Assembly: GCF_039978735.1 (NCBI RefSeq)
Contig: NZ_JBDWAS010000038.1
Coordinates: 14,649 to 78,648 of the forward strand
Direction: 5' to 3'
Source of the DNA: Maricaulis sp039978735
GTDB lineage: Bacteria; Pseudomonadota; Alphaproteobacteria; Caulobacterales; Maricaulaceae
Length of the DNA: 64,000 nt
Position 1 is the stretch's first letter, and the number at the start of each line of letters is the position of its first letter. Under the pieces are notes generated by a model. That model was not told the DNA's origin. It did not search any database and saw only the letters and a list, made by a program, of their open reading frames with translations. Positions 43,880-51,530 of this stretch are shown here, one piece after another. The position numbers were made by a program, and so were the translations under genes.

Positions 43880-44625
43880 GCCGGATATCACTTGATCGTG
43901 TGGGGCATGCCTATTTCGGCCGGACCGTGCTGGATGCCGTCTCAATGCGGATCGAAGCCGGCGAATGCGTTGCACTGCTCGGACCGTCCGGCTCGGGCAA
44001 GACCACACTCCTGCAGATCGCGTCCGGGCTCGTGACGCCGCTGCGTGGGCAAGTGAAACGACGGTATCGGCGGCACGCTATGGTATTCCAGGACCCGCGT
44101 CTGCTGCCTTGGGCGACTGCCGCAGACAATATTGGCTTTGGCCTGCGGCAGCGAGGTGTCCGGAGAGCCGAGCGCGATGCCCGGATTGCCGATGTCGCCG
44201 GGTTGGTCGATCTCGATCACGACGATCTCGAAAAGTATCCGGTGGAGTTGTCAGGCGGCATGCGGCAGCGGGTCGCCATTGCGCGTGCGCTGGCCGTCCA
44301 ACCCGATTTCGTCTTCCTTGATGAGCCCTTCAGTGCCCTGGATGTGGGCCTTCGCCGGCGTTTGCAGCAGCTCGTCCTGGAACGTCTGCTCGGCCACCGG
44401 GCGGGCCTCTTCTTTGTGACGCATGACCTGGTGGAGGCTGTCCAGATAGCTCACCGCATACTGGTCCTGTCCGCGGACGGTTCCGGTCTGGCCGGCGAGC
44501 GGCAACCCGATGGCATTCCGCTGCAGCGCGATGCCCGGTCGGCTTTCGACCTGGCCGAAACCTATCTTGCCACCGACCCGCTCTTTGCCGACCTCAACAA
44601 CGTCGAAAACCGGAGGGCGGTATGA
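43876..44625 (+). CDS. ABC transporter ATPase (SsuB/NrtD-like)
   Basis: A 249-residue ATPase. Walker A is GPSGSGKTT, the signature is LSGGMRQR and Walker B is FVFLDEPFSALD; the Q-loop is VFQDPRLLPW, typical of nitrate/sulfonate/taurine importers. GTG is the start, overlapping the permease stop. It powers uptake with the preceding permease and binding protein. Its end overlaps nnrS in ATGA. Confidence 0.92.
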   Translation: MSRISLDRVGHAYFGRTVLDAVSMRIEAGECVALLGPSGSGKTTLLQIASGLVTPLRGQVKRRYRRHAMVFQDPRLLPWATAADNIGFGLRQRGVRRAERDARIADVAGLVDLDHDDLEKYPVELSGGMRQRVAIARALAVQPDFVFLDEPFSALDVGLRRRLQQLVLERLLGHRAGLFFVTHDLVEAVQIAHRILVLSADGSGLAGERQPDGIPLQRDARSAFDLAETYLATDPLFADLNNVENRRAV

Positions 44626-45824
44626 CGGTATTGGGCTCACAGGTCCGCCAGGCCCTGACAGAGGAGGCTCTACGCCTCTTCTTTCCTCTTGCGGCCTTGC
44701 ACGGCGCGCTCTGGCCGTTTCTATGGACCTGGATTTTCGCCCTCGACCTGCCGGGACGCCCCGACCTGCCGGTCTCGTTGTGGCATGCCCATGAAATGCT
44801 GTTCGGCACCTTCGGTGCAGCTCTGATCGGCTTCATTCTGACCGCCGTTCCGGAGTGGACGAATACGCCGCGCACCGGGCCCCGTCTCATACTAGGGCTC
44901 GCAGCCGTATGGCTGATCGCGCGGATCGCCGGCCTTGCCGGTGTTGATCTGGCCCTGCCGATGGCGGCGCTCGCCGATCTGGTGTGGCTCTCAACGCTTG
45001 TTGGATTCATCATCGGAACGGGGTGGCGCGCCAGAACGCCCTCACTCAACGGGTTCGCGGTGTGGCTGGCCGCATTGCTGGTTTCCGAGACCGCCTTGCG
45101 TTGGGGCATGATCGTTCAGAACGAAGCCCTGGCTCGCCAGTCTCTTTGGATTGCCCTCCTCGCCTATTCGGCCCTCCTGAGTCTCGCCCTTGCGCGGATC
45201 ACGCCTCCAATCACAAATCGCATTCTGGATCCGGACCAAACGACCGCCCCCTTCAGACCCCACCCCGGCCGTCGGCACCTCGCAGCTGGGCTCATCGCCG
45301 TTCTGATCGTCGCAGAGCTGGCCGGGGCGTCTGCCGATGTCACCGGATATCTCTTCATTGCCTGTGGTGCGGCCTTCCTTGATCGTGTTGCGGAGTCTTT
45401 CATCGGCAAAGCCTTCTTCAGGCTGGAAATTCTCGCCCTGTCGGGATCTGCCGCCCTGGCCGGGATCGGACTGATCCTCACCGGATGTGCCCGGCTGGGC
45501 GCAGGGGGGCTCGAAGTCTCCGGCATACACACGCTTGCAATGGGCGGGCTGGGCGGAGCTGTGCTTGGCGTCTTTTCGATCGCCGGCAAGCTCCACACCG
45601 GTCAGGTCTTAAGGTTGTCCGTCTGGGTGCGGGCGGCTTTCGGCTTGCTGTTGGCCGCACTTCTGCTGCGCATATTGCCTGACTTCGGCCTTGTTCCCCC
45701 AGGGCCGGCCCACGGGCTCGCTTCAACGACTTGGGCCGTGGCCTTCCTGATCTGGCTTCGAGAATACTGGCCGAGCTTCGCGACCGTAACCTCGGCACAC
45801 CACGACGACGAGACGGCAGAATAG
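44622..45824 (+). CDS. nnrS: NnrS-family haem/copper membrane protein
   Basis: A 400-residue integral membrane protein with about 12 helices. The His-rich WHAHEMLFGTFGAALIGFILTAVPEWT region (about 55-80) is the hallmark of NnrS, which binds haem and copper and protects cells against NO stress during denitrification. It closes the operon of TonB receptor, ABC importer and NnrS. Linking an importer to NnrS suggests that the importer supplies a metal or cofactor needed during nitrate or NO metabolism; this is inference. Confidence 0.9.
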   Translation: MTVLGSQVRQALTEEALRLFFPLAALHGALWPFLWTWIFALDLPGRPDLPVSLWHAHEMLFGTFGAALIGFILTAVPEWTNTPRTGPRLILGLAAVWLIARIAGLAGVDLALPMAALADLVWLSTLVGFIIGTGWRARTPSLNGFAVWLAALLVSETALRWGMIVQNEALARQSLWIALLAYSALLSLALARITPPITNRILDPDQTTAPFRPHPGRRHLAAGLIAVLIVAELAGASADVTGYLFIACGAAFLDRVAESFIGKAFFRLEILALSGSAALAGIGLILTGCARLGAGGLEVSGIHTLAMGGLGGAVLGVFSIAGKLHTGQVLRLSVWVRAAFGLLLAALLLRILPDFGLVPPGPAHGLASTTWAVAFLIWLREYWPSFATVTSAHHDDETAE

Positions 45825-45978
45825 CAGCGCGCCTATTCATACTTCGCCCTTATACGCGAAATGTTACCTGTGGATCACTCCGGACCAGCTAAGCGGTACT
45901 GAAATCGGCGATCTTGAACGAAAGGCCAAGGGTCGTACCCTATACCAAGCACCCTCATACGGTGGATAGTACAGCGCA

Positions 45979-46511
45979 ATGGGGGCCAACATCGATATAT
46001 TTGCTCACTCCATTGAGGGTGCCGATGAAGCCGATTGGGAAACGTTAGCAGCACACCCTATCGCCGTTGGTAACACGGCATCGGTGTTCGCATCGTAACC
46101 GTCCGGTGAGCCCGCCCTTGTCGCTGCCGACGACATCGCCAGCCCCGAACCAAAGGTGGACTAAAAGGACCGGATCACAGCTCGGCCGGCGCCCAGGAGG
46201 CGTACGCAACTTGTGGGCCAACAGTTGGAAAGCTGATGGCTTTTGGTCTTGCTGGTCATCATGCTGGACTGATGGACGGATCGGGCCATGACGGTGGAAC
46301 GCTCGCCCGACGCCTGTCAAAACCTATCAAACCTTACGACGGTTGGCGGGATCATGCGATCGGGCTACCGGTCCTGGACGAGCTGAAAGCCGTATTCCAT
46401 CCGCCAAAACTCAATGGCATCGCGCCAGGGTTCGAAATGGCATTCCTCGCGCGCATGCTGTTCTCGTGCCTTGTCGATGCCGATTTCCTTGAAACCGAGC
46501 GTTTCTACAGC
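45979..46511 (+). pseudogene. cas3 HD-nuclease remnant, frame-broken
   Basis: Two frames together read like the HD domain at the start of a type I Cas3. The first (45979-46098) gives MGANIDIFAHSIEGADEADW and then LAAHPIAVGNTASVFAS before a stop. A different frame from about 46155 gives GPDHSSAGAQ, then MAFGLAGHHAGLMDG at 46236 and finally LFSCLVDADFLETERFY near 46509. FAHS, the DHS-AGA block, GHHAGL and LVDAD-TERFY are Cas3 landmarks. The segment with the HDxGK motif is missing, and no helicase or other cas gene follows. The ORF from 46236 continues to 46847 with residues I do not recognise. Confidence 0.72.
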
Positions 46512-46847
46512 TCAGCACGGGGGGATGATGCACCGCGTCGTGGAGGCTCTGTCGGGTCGCATCATCTGGATGCCGTCCGCAGGTTCATGGAAGAGCATCG
46601 AAAAAGCGGGCGCGCCATCGTGCGATACATAGGTCTTGGGCACTCTGGGCTTTGGAGCTTGATTAGTCCAAACTTCTCGGACTTTGTCCAAGCAGCTATG
46701 TCGGCCAACAAATACCTTCGGCAAGATGAACAGCGTTGGACCTACAAGCTCTACGTTCGATGGGCAGCACGCGCCCACGCTGCGCAATGGGCGATAGGTT
46801 CGCATAGCGAAGTTAGCTCCCAGCCTCACACGGCCACAGTTGGCTGA

Positions 46848-46998
46848 TCGCACTGCCATGCCCTTCACTGGCCCCAATGACGACAAGAGTGATTCATACC
46901 ACTCAGTGGCTCCCTCAACGGAGGACTGATAAAATACATATATAACAGAAGCTTATCGGCATGTTCAACGACCAAATGAATCAAACCAATTGGCAATT
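46848..46998. promoter_or_regulatory. tRNA-proximal end array of candidate TnsB sites
   Basis: No gene is visible. AT-rich DNA carries TGAATCA at 46977 and 46998, 21 bases apart, and TGATTCA at 46890. This is the same heptamer as in the opposite end (8541, 8596, 8615), as expected for transposase-binding repeats. Confidence 0.5.
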
Positions 46999-47023
46999 GA
47001 ATCAATTCAAATGTCGCCGCACA
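46999..47023 (-). repeat. Tn7-like terminal inverted repeat next to tRNA
   Basis: Read inward (minus strand) it begins TGTGCGGCGACATTTG, as the left end does; 24 of 25 bases agree. The last base, 47023, is followed by the GCAGG duplication. Confidence 0.93.
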
Positions 47024-47028
47024 GCAGG
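47024..47028. repeat. Target site duplication, right copy
   Basis: GCAGG, identical to 8517-8521. The next bases GCGAAG (47029-47034) complete the hairpin arm interrupted at 8521. Confidence 0.9.
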
Positions 47029-47036
47029 GCGAAGGA

Positions 47037-47113
47037 TGGTGGGCCCGGAGGGACTCGAACCCCCAACCAAGCGGTTATGAGCCGCCGGCTCTAACCAATT
47101 GAGCTACAGGCCC
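47037..47113 (-). tRNA. tRNA-Ile(CAT), lysidine type
   Basis: A 77-base cloverleaf with CCA encoded. The acceptor stem GGGCCTG pairs with CGGGCCC, the D arm is AGCTCAATTGGTTAGAGC, the anticodon loop is CTCATAA and the T arm is GGGGGTTCGAGTCCCTC. A CAT anticodon can mean Met or Ile2. The GGGCCTG acceptor stem and the GGCTCATAACC anticodon arm resemble bacterial Ile2, whose C34 becomes lysidine and reads AUA, so this is preferred over Met. Its 3' end lies 13 bases from the Tn7-like element, making it the probable attachment site. Confidence 0.9.
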
Positions 47114-47184
47114 GCCTTTCCGGCGTGTGTTCTCGATACCGGGTTGTGGCGGGATAGCCAAGATGCGGCCGCAGGCAGCGCGGA

Positions 47185-47748
47185 TCAGCGATCCGGGGCG
47201 CCCGTCTCCCCCTCGCCCTCTTCGCCCAGCGCCGCATCCAGTTCGGCGCGCGAGGCAGTGCGGTAGGTCTCGATCCGGGCATCCATCGTGTCGTCGAACC
47301 GGGCCAGCGTGTCGACGAAGTCGCGCCGACCCGTCTCGCCGAGCGCCGCGATGTCCGACAGGCGGGCTTCGATCAGGGCGCGCAATTGCGGCCAGTCCTC
47401 GCGCAGCCGGGCCAGCGTGTCGCCATGATCGCCATTGCCCGCGGCGACGGCCTCGGCTTCGGCCAGGGCCTGTTCGAACTCGTCCAGATTGACCCGCACG
47501 GCCTCGACCCGCTCCGGCGTCGGCGCGACGGCCATCAGATAGGCGTCGCGCACCAGGGAGGAGAAATCCTTTTCCAGCGTGTTGGCGGCCAGCGCATTGC
47601 GCGCGATCCGGTCGTCGAAGGCCGCCCCGCTGCGCCCGGGCACCAGCCGGTCGAAGACCAGGGCAAAGGCGAGAACGGCAATCACGATCCCCATCAGGGC
47701 GAACAGCGCCTGACGGCGTCCGGGCGAAAACGGCATTTGCAGGACCAT
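47185..47748 (-). CDS. Membrane-anchored periplasmic helical protein, unknown
   Basis: A 187-residue protein. One N-terminal membrane helix (ALFALMGIVIAVLAFALVFD, about 15-35) leads to a long, mostly helical periplasmic part rich in Ala, Glu and Arg. It looks like a four-helix-bundle sensor module but has no signalling domain. The start at 47748 follows GGGGG; the frame extends further to 47877 without a better site. It stands alone downstream of the tRNA gene. Function unknown. Confidence 0.6.
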   Translation of the reverse strand: MVLQMPFSPGRRQALFALMGIVIAVLAFALVFDRLVPGRSGAAFDDRIARNALAANTLEKDFSSLVRDAYLMAVAPTPERVEAVRVNLDEFEQALAEAEAVAAGNGDHGDTLARLREDWPQLRALIEARLSDIAALGETGRRDFVDTLARFDDTMDARIETYRTASRAELDAALGEEGEGETGAPDR

Positions 47749-47948
47749 CGGATATCCCCCCAAGAAGGCTTGCCCGGGGATGATAATCACACCTGGTGGC
47801 CAATTGATACCCTTTGCGGTTGCTGCAACCGGACGCGCATTAAGACGTTGCAATCTTGATGGCCGAATTGAGCCCATGCCATTCAGGCTTCACTCAGCTG
47901 CGGCAGTGTTAGTCTGGCGCCAGATATTGAAATCACAGGAGGACACCC

Positions 47949-48656
47949 ATGTTCCGCGCACTTATCGCCACCACCGCCCTGACCGCCCTGACGGCCGGTT
48001 CCGCCTTCGCCCAGATCCAGGAGCCGCAACCGACCCTGTCGCTGTCGGCAACGGCCGAAGTCCAGCTCGCGCCGGACTATGCCCAGGTCAGCTCGGGCGT
48101 GGTCAGCCGCGCCGATACTGCCCAGGCCGCCATGCGCGCCAATTCCCAGGCGATGGCCGCGGTCTTCGCCGCGCTGCGCGAGGCTGGTGTCGCCGAAAAC
48201 GACATGCAGACCTCGCAGCTCTCGGTCTCGCCGGTCTATTCGGACCGCCGTGAACCGGGCCAGATCGAGCTGAACATCATCGGCTATGAAGCCCGCAATA
48301 CGGTCACCGCAAAGGTGACGGACACCGACCGGACCGGCGCCGTGATCGACGCCATGGTCGAGGCCGGTGCGAACAATATCAACAATGTCACCTTCGGCTC
48401 GGACAATACCGAGGATGCCATGGACGAGGCGCGCCGCCAGGCGATCGCCAACCTCCTGGCCAAGGCCGAACTGTTTGCCGACGCCGCCGGTTTCGAACTG
48501 TGCGGTATCCGCCGCATGGGCGAGGCGCATATGGGCTCGCCGCAGCCGGTGATGATGCGCGCCAGCTTTGCCGAGGACATGGCCGCAACGCCGGTCGCCG
48601 CCGGCCAGCTGACGCTCAACGCCTCGGTGAATGCGGATTTCTGCATCGCCGAATAG
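47949..48656 (+). CDS. SIMPL-domain (DUF541) periplasmic protein
   Basis: A 235-residue exported protein. A signal peptide (about 1-21, ending SAFAQ) precedes a SIMPL/DUF541 domain: TLSLSATAEVQLAPDYAQVSSGVV, then NDMQTSQLSVSPVYS and DEARRQAIANLLAKAELFAD. E. coli YggE is the best-known relative and is linked to oxidative stress defence. CAGGAGG lies before the ATG. A strong terminator follows. Confidence 0.92.
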   Translation: MFRALIATTALTALTAGSAFAQIQEPQPTLSLSATAEVQLAPDYAQVSSGVVSRADTAQAAMRANSQAMAAVFAALREAGVAENDMQTSQLSVSPVYSDRREPGQIELNIIGYEARNTVTAKVTDTDRTGAVIDAMVEAGANNINNVTFGSDNTEDAMDEARRQAIANLLAKAELFADAAGFELCGIRRMGEAHMGSPQPVMMRASFAEDMAATPVAAGQLTLNASVNADFCIAE

Positions 48657-48679
48657 GCACGGCCTGCCGCAAGACATGA

Positions 48680-48712
48680 AAAGCCCGGGCATCACGCCGA
48701 TGCCCGGGCTTT
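48680..48712. terminator. Hairpin terminator after SIMPL gene
   Basis: A perfect 13-bp stem (AAAGCCCGGGCAT pairing with ATGCCCGGGCTTT) around a 7-base loop. Convergent genes end on both sides, so it probably serves both. Confidence 0.88.
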
Positions 48713-48746
48713 ATTGCGTTCCGGCTCGGACCTGGCGCAGCCGCGC

Positions 48747-48911
48747 CTAACCGCCCTCGGCTTCCACGGAAATGCTTTCGCCGCCGAATTCGAAGGTGAT
48801 CGTCTCGCTCTGCTGCTCCTGCCACAGCGCATAGGCGAGCCCTGCCGACAGGACCAGGAGTCCGGCGACCGCGCCGTAGAGCAGGATATTCCGGCTTTTC
48901 GATGCACGCAT
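48747..48911 (-). CDS. Small single-helix membrane protein (54 residues)
   Basis: A short ORF starting MRASKSRNILLYGAVAGLL and ending VEAEGG. A basic N-terminus and one hydrophobic helix (about 9-29) are followed by an acidic periplasmic tail (WQEQQSETITFEFGGES). A good GGAAGGAG ribosome site lies before the ATG at 48911, and the stop is TAG at 48747. It lies 86 bases downstream of panD in the same direction. No family is recognised. Confidence 0.6.
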   Translation of the reverse strand: MRASKSRNILLYGAVAGLLVLSAGLAYALWQEQQSETITFEFGGESISVEAEGG

Positions 48912-48997
48912 GACTGGCTCCTTCCGTCCGTTAGTGACGAAAGAGAAACGTGCAGTCGGCCATCCGGTTCCGAATGGTTGTATTCAGACAGGCTGGA

Positions 48998-49363
48998 TCA
49001 GGCCGCTTTCGGCTTGGAGACGACCTGGTTGTGCTCGTCGAACAGCACCACGGTCGGCACGTAATTCTCGGCCTCGGCCGCATCCATGCCGGCATAGGCG
49101 ACGACAATGATCCGGTCGCCCGGCTGGGCCAGACGGGCCGCAGCGCCATTGATGCCGAAGGTACGGCTGCCGCGCGGCGCCTCGATGGCGTAGGTGGTGA
49201 ACCGTTCGCCATTATTGATGTTCAGCACATCGACCTGCTCGTAGGGCAGGATGCCGGCGGCGTCCAGATAATCGCGGTCGATGGAGATGGAGCCTTCATA
49301 GTGCAGGTCCGCCTGGGTGACGACTGCACGGTGAAGCTTGCATTTCATCATGGTGAGGCGCAT
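48998..49363 (-). CDS. panD: Aspartate 1-decarboxylase PanD proenzyme
   Basis: A 121-residue pyruvoyl enzyme that makes beta-alanine for pantothenate. MKCKLHRAVVTQADLHYEGSISID contains the self-cleavage site Gly24-Ser25. The conserved NGERFTTYAIEAP and INGAAARL stretches are present. The start at 49363 follows GGAG; a further ATG at 49396 lacks one. Confidence 0.95.
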   Translation of the reverse strand: MRLTMMKCKLHRAVVTQADLHYEGSISIDRDYLDAAGILPYEQVDVLNINNGERFTTYAIEAPRGSRTFGINGAAARLAQPGDRIIVVAYAGMDAAEAENYVPTVVLFDEHNQVVSKPKAA

Positions 49364-49678
49364 CGCGCTCTCCTGACTACACAGAGGTTGCTGCACTGCA
49401 CATACGTGCGGCGGAGCGGAATTTCAACGGCGAAAACCGGATTTGCGGCATTCAGGCCTGCGTGAAACCGCCACCGCTAGTGCCCGTCACCGGGTTTTAC
49501 CCAAGATACAGGCGCCTGATCCACGGCGCCCATAATAACGATCCCCCTGCACGGCGCGCACTCATAACCGATGAAATCCGCTCATGCGTGATGACCGTCT
49601 CGGCCCGACGCGCGCCTCATCGAAGGTTCATGCGCAAGCTGCAAAACTGCGCTATACTTCGCGAAAGGGGAGTTGGAT

Positions 49679-50368
49679 ATGGAATCTCGCCTGGGACGTA
49701 TTGCCGGTATCGCGACACTGGCGGCCGCTTCGCTCGGCCTGTCGGCCCAGACCCGGCCGCCTGCCGAACCCGTACGCACGGCCAGCCTGGCCGCCCTACA
49801 GCAACAGCAACAACAGCCGCCCGCGCCGGACGCGCCGCGCACCATGCCCATCAACTGGGCCGCGGCGCGCGAGGATGCCCGCACCCAGACGCAATTCAAC
49901 ACCCAGGCCGTCGCCGTGCGGCAAGTCCAGCGCTTCCCACAGCCCGTCAATGACGGCGCCGCCAATGTAGCGGCGACCCGCCTGCCGGTCCTCATTCCCA
50001 CATCTGCCGCACTCGGCCTGGGCGAGAGCGCCGTGACCCGCCTCTTCCCGCAGGCCGACTTCTACACGCTGTCGATTACCGGGCCGGACATTCTCGTCGA
50101 GGTGTTCGGCACCCGCCTCGCCCATGCCGTACCGCCGGACGCGGCCAGCCGCCGCCGGCTGCGCGCCGCAGACCCGGCCGGCTACCGCGTCAGCCAGACC
50201 GAGTATGGCCGGGAACTGTCCTTCAACCGCTACGGCGCGGCCTACTCCGTCACCGTGGAATGCGCGGCGCCCGGGACCGATACGCGCTGCACCTCCGAGA
50301 CCTATGTCCGCCAGCTCGCCGACGCGCTGATGATCGCCGCCGGCAGCCCCGAACCGGGAGAGGAGTGA
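49679..50368 (+). CDS. Exported uncharacterised protein
   Basis: A 229-residue protein. A hydrophobic signal-like segment (GRIAGIATLAAASLGLSA) precedes a poly-Gln tract (LAALQQQQQQPPAP, about 38-51) and a globular domain with LPVLIPTSAALGLGESAVTRLFPQADFYTLSI. The domain recurs as a hypothetical periplasmic protein in alphaproteobacteria, but I assign no function. GGGGAG precedes the ATG at 49679; a TTG at 49673 is less likely. Its TGA overlaps the next ATG (TGATG), coupling it to the M23 peptidase gene. About 315 bases upstream, to panD, hold no recognisable gene. Confidence 0.65.
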   Translation: MESRLGRIAGIATLAAASLGLSAQTRPPAEPVRTASLAALQQQQQQPPAPDAPRTMPINWAAAREDARTQTQFNTQAVAVRQVQRFPQPVNDGAANVAATRLPVLIPTSAALGLGESAVTRLFPQADFYTLSITGPDILVEVFGTRLAHAVPPDAASRRRLRAADPAGYRVSQTEYGRELSFNRYGAAYSVTVECAAPGTDTRCTSETYVRQLADALMIAAGSPEPGEE

Positions 50369-51306
50369 TGTCGCGCGCCGCGGAACTCACACTGGCCGCC
50401 GCCGTTGCAACCGCAGGCGTCGCGGCGATGATCTGGTGGCCGCAGGAGGCCAGCCTGCCCCCGCCGGCCCCGGCCCCGATAGCAGAGGAGACGCCCATGG
50501 CCGACCCCGGCACCGATCCGCAACCGGAAGAACCGGTCCCGACCGATCCCGAACCGGCCGATCCGCCGGACGAATTGCCCCAGCCCGAAGACCCGCCGGC
50601 GCCCGGTGAGGATATCCCGCCCGCCGAACCCTATCCCTATCCCGAACTCCCGCCCGGTCCGGAGGATGAGGCCGGCATCGAATTCAGCTGGATGCCCGCC
50701 GGCGATCTCGTGGCCGACAGCGGCACGGGCCAGACGCTGCAGATCAATTATTCCCCGGCCATGCGCTTTCCCATGGAGGCCGGCCAGGCCTATGCCAACA
50801 GCCAGGTCTACGGGCATGGCGGCTATCTCGGTCCGGGCGGCGGGCAGTGCAATGCGAACAACTACGCCTATGCCTGGCGCGACAATTTCTGCGAGACCCG
50901 GGGCTATGGCACGCCCATGTGCCCGTCCGGCACCGGCCATCAGGGCCAGGACATCCGCCCCGCCACCTGCCAGGACGCGACCCATTGGGCCGTCGCCGTC
51001 GCCGATGGCACCATCACCTCGATCGGCTCCTATTCGGTGCGCCTGATGAGCGATGACGGCGTGCGCTACACCTATCTTCACCTGGAAAAGGACACGCTGC
51101 TGGTCGAGGCCGGCGACCGGGTCAGCCAGGGCGAGCGGATCGGCTATGTGTCCAACGAATTCGGCGGCACGGCGACCACCATCCACCTGCATTTCGAGAT
51201 CAAGATGGCGGTCGACACCGGCGGCGAGATCCAGAACACGAATGTACCGCCCTATCTGGCGCTGGTGGACAGCTATGAGCGTCTCCTCACCGCGAATGGC
51301 GGCTGA
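50368..51306 (+). CDS. M23-family (LytM) peptidase, proline-rich linker
   Basis: A 312-residue envelope protein. An N-terminal hydrophobic helix (AAAVATAGVAAMIWW) is followed by an 80-residue linker rich in Pro, Glu and Asp. A LytM/M23 domain (about 130-305) follows with GTGHQGQDIRP as the first zinc motif and TIHLHFEIK as the HxH motif. It may cut peptidoglycan cross-links; the exact HxxxD ligand is H-QGQD here. It is coupled to the preceding gene by TGATG. Confidence 0.85.
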   Translation: MSRAAELTLAAAVATAGVAAMIWWPQEASLPPPAPAPIAEETPMADPGTDPQPEEPVPTDPEPADPPDELPQPEDPPAPGEDIPPAEPYPYPELPPGPEDEAGIEFSWMPAGDLVADSGTGQTLQINYSPAMRFPMEAGQAYANSQVYGHGGYLGPGGGQCNANNYAYAWRDNFCETRGYGTPMCPSGTGHQGQDIRPATCQDATHWAVAVADGTITSIGSYSVRLMSDDGVRYTYLHLEKDTLLVEAGDRVSQGERIGYVSNEFGGTATTIHLHFEIKMAVDTGGEIQNTNVPPYLALVDSYERLLTANGG

Positions 51307-51307
51307 A

Positions 51308-51426
51308 GCATTTTCAGCAAAAGTGGGTACCGGTTTTTGCGGTTCGAAAATGCGTCCACTCAAGGACCCGGCATTTTCAGCAAAAGTGGGCACCGGTTTT
51401 GCGGTTCAAAAAATGCGTCCACTCAA
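51308..51426. repeat. Tandem 56-bp palindromic intergenic repeat
   Basis: Two near-identical 56-base copies (51308-51363 and 51371-51426) start GCATTTTCAGCAAAAGTGGG. Each contains its own inverted repeat (GCATTTTC with GAAAATGC). Similar palindromic units are widespread between genes in alphaproteobacteria. The copies differ at several positions, mainly T/C and one A run. Confidence 0.85.
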
Positions 51427-51530
51427 ACAAAGGCAAAGCCCGGCGCCAGGGCCAGACGCCTGAATTCGGCCCCGTTTCCTCTCATCATGTCCCGCGAGCG
51501 AGGCGCTCTTGGGGAGAAAAGGACAGGATC

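Larger units (their letters stand above)
8522..47023. mobile_element. Tn7-like transposon carrying a nitrate-respiration island (38.5 kb)
   Basis: The borders are defined by matching ends: both begin TGTGCGGCGACATTTG reading inward, and 24 of the first 25 bases agree. Both are flanked by GCAGG. tnsA, a split tnsB, tnsC and tniQ lie between 8671 and 14417, and their transcription runs toward the 8522 end. The cargo from 14.6 to 46.5 kb includes molybdenum cofactor synthesis, nitrate transport, narGHJI, a Crp/Fnr regulator, class II ribonucleotide reductase and NnrS. No tnsE, CRISPR array or Cascade genes are seen; only a cas3 remnant. The element sits 13 bp from the 3' end of tRNA-Ile(CAT). 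The flanks rejoin into one perfect hairpin, which shows a clean insertion. Confidence 0.93.

Noticed and set aside
46512..46847. Extension of the cas3-like ORF as a functional protein
   Set aside because: After ERFY the residues no longer match Cas3 and show no other domain. I treat this as open frame in decayed DNA.
8522..47023. CRISPR array that might make the Tn7-like element RNA-guided
   Set aside because: I searched by eye for regularly spaced 28-37 base repeats in the gaps (14.4-14.6, 15.4-15.8, 16.3-16.5, 45.8-47.0 kb) and found none. No Cascade gene is present, and the cas3 piece is broken.
47037..47113. Calling the tRNA tRNA-Met
   Set aside because: The anticodon is CAT, but the GGGCCTG acceptor stem and the anticodon arm resemble the lysidine-modified isoleucine type. 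Met remains possible and would be settled by a tRNA covariance model.
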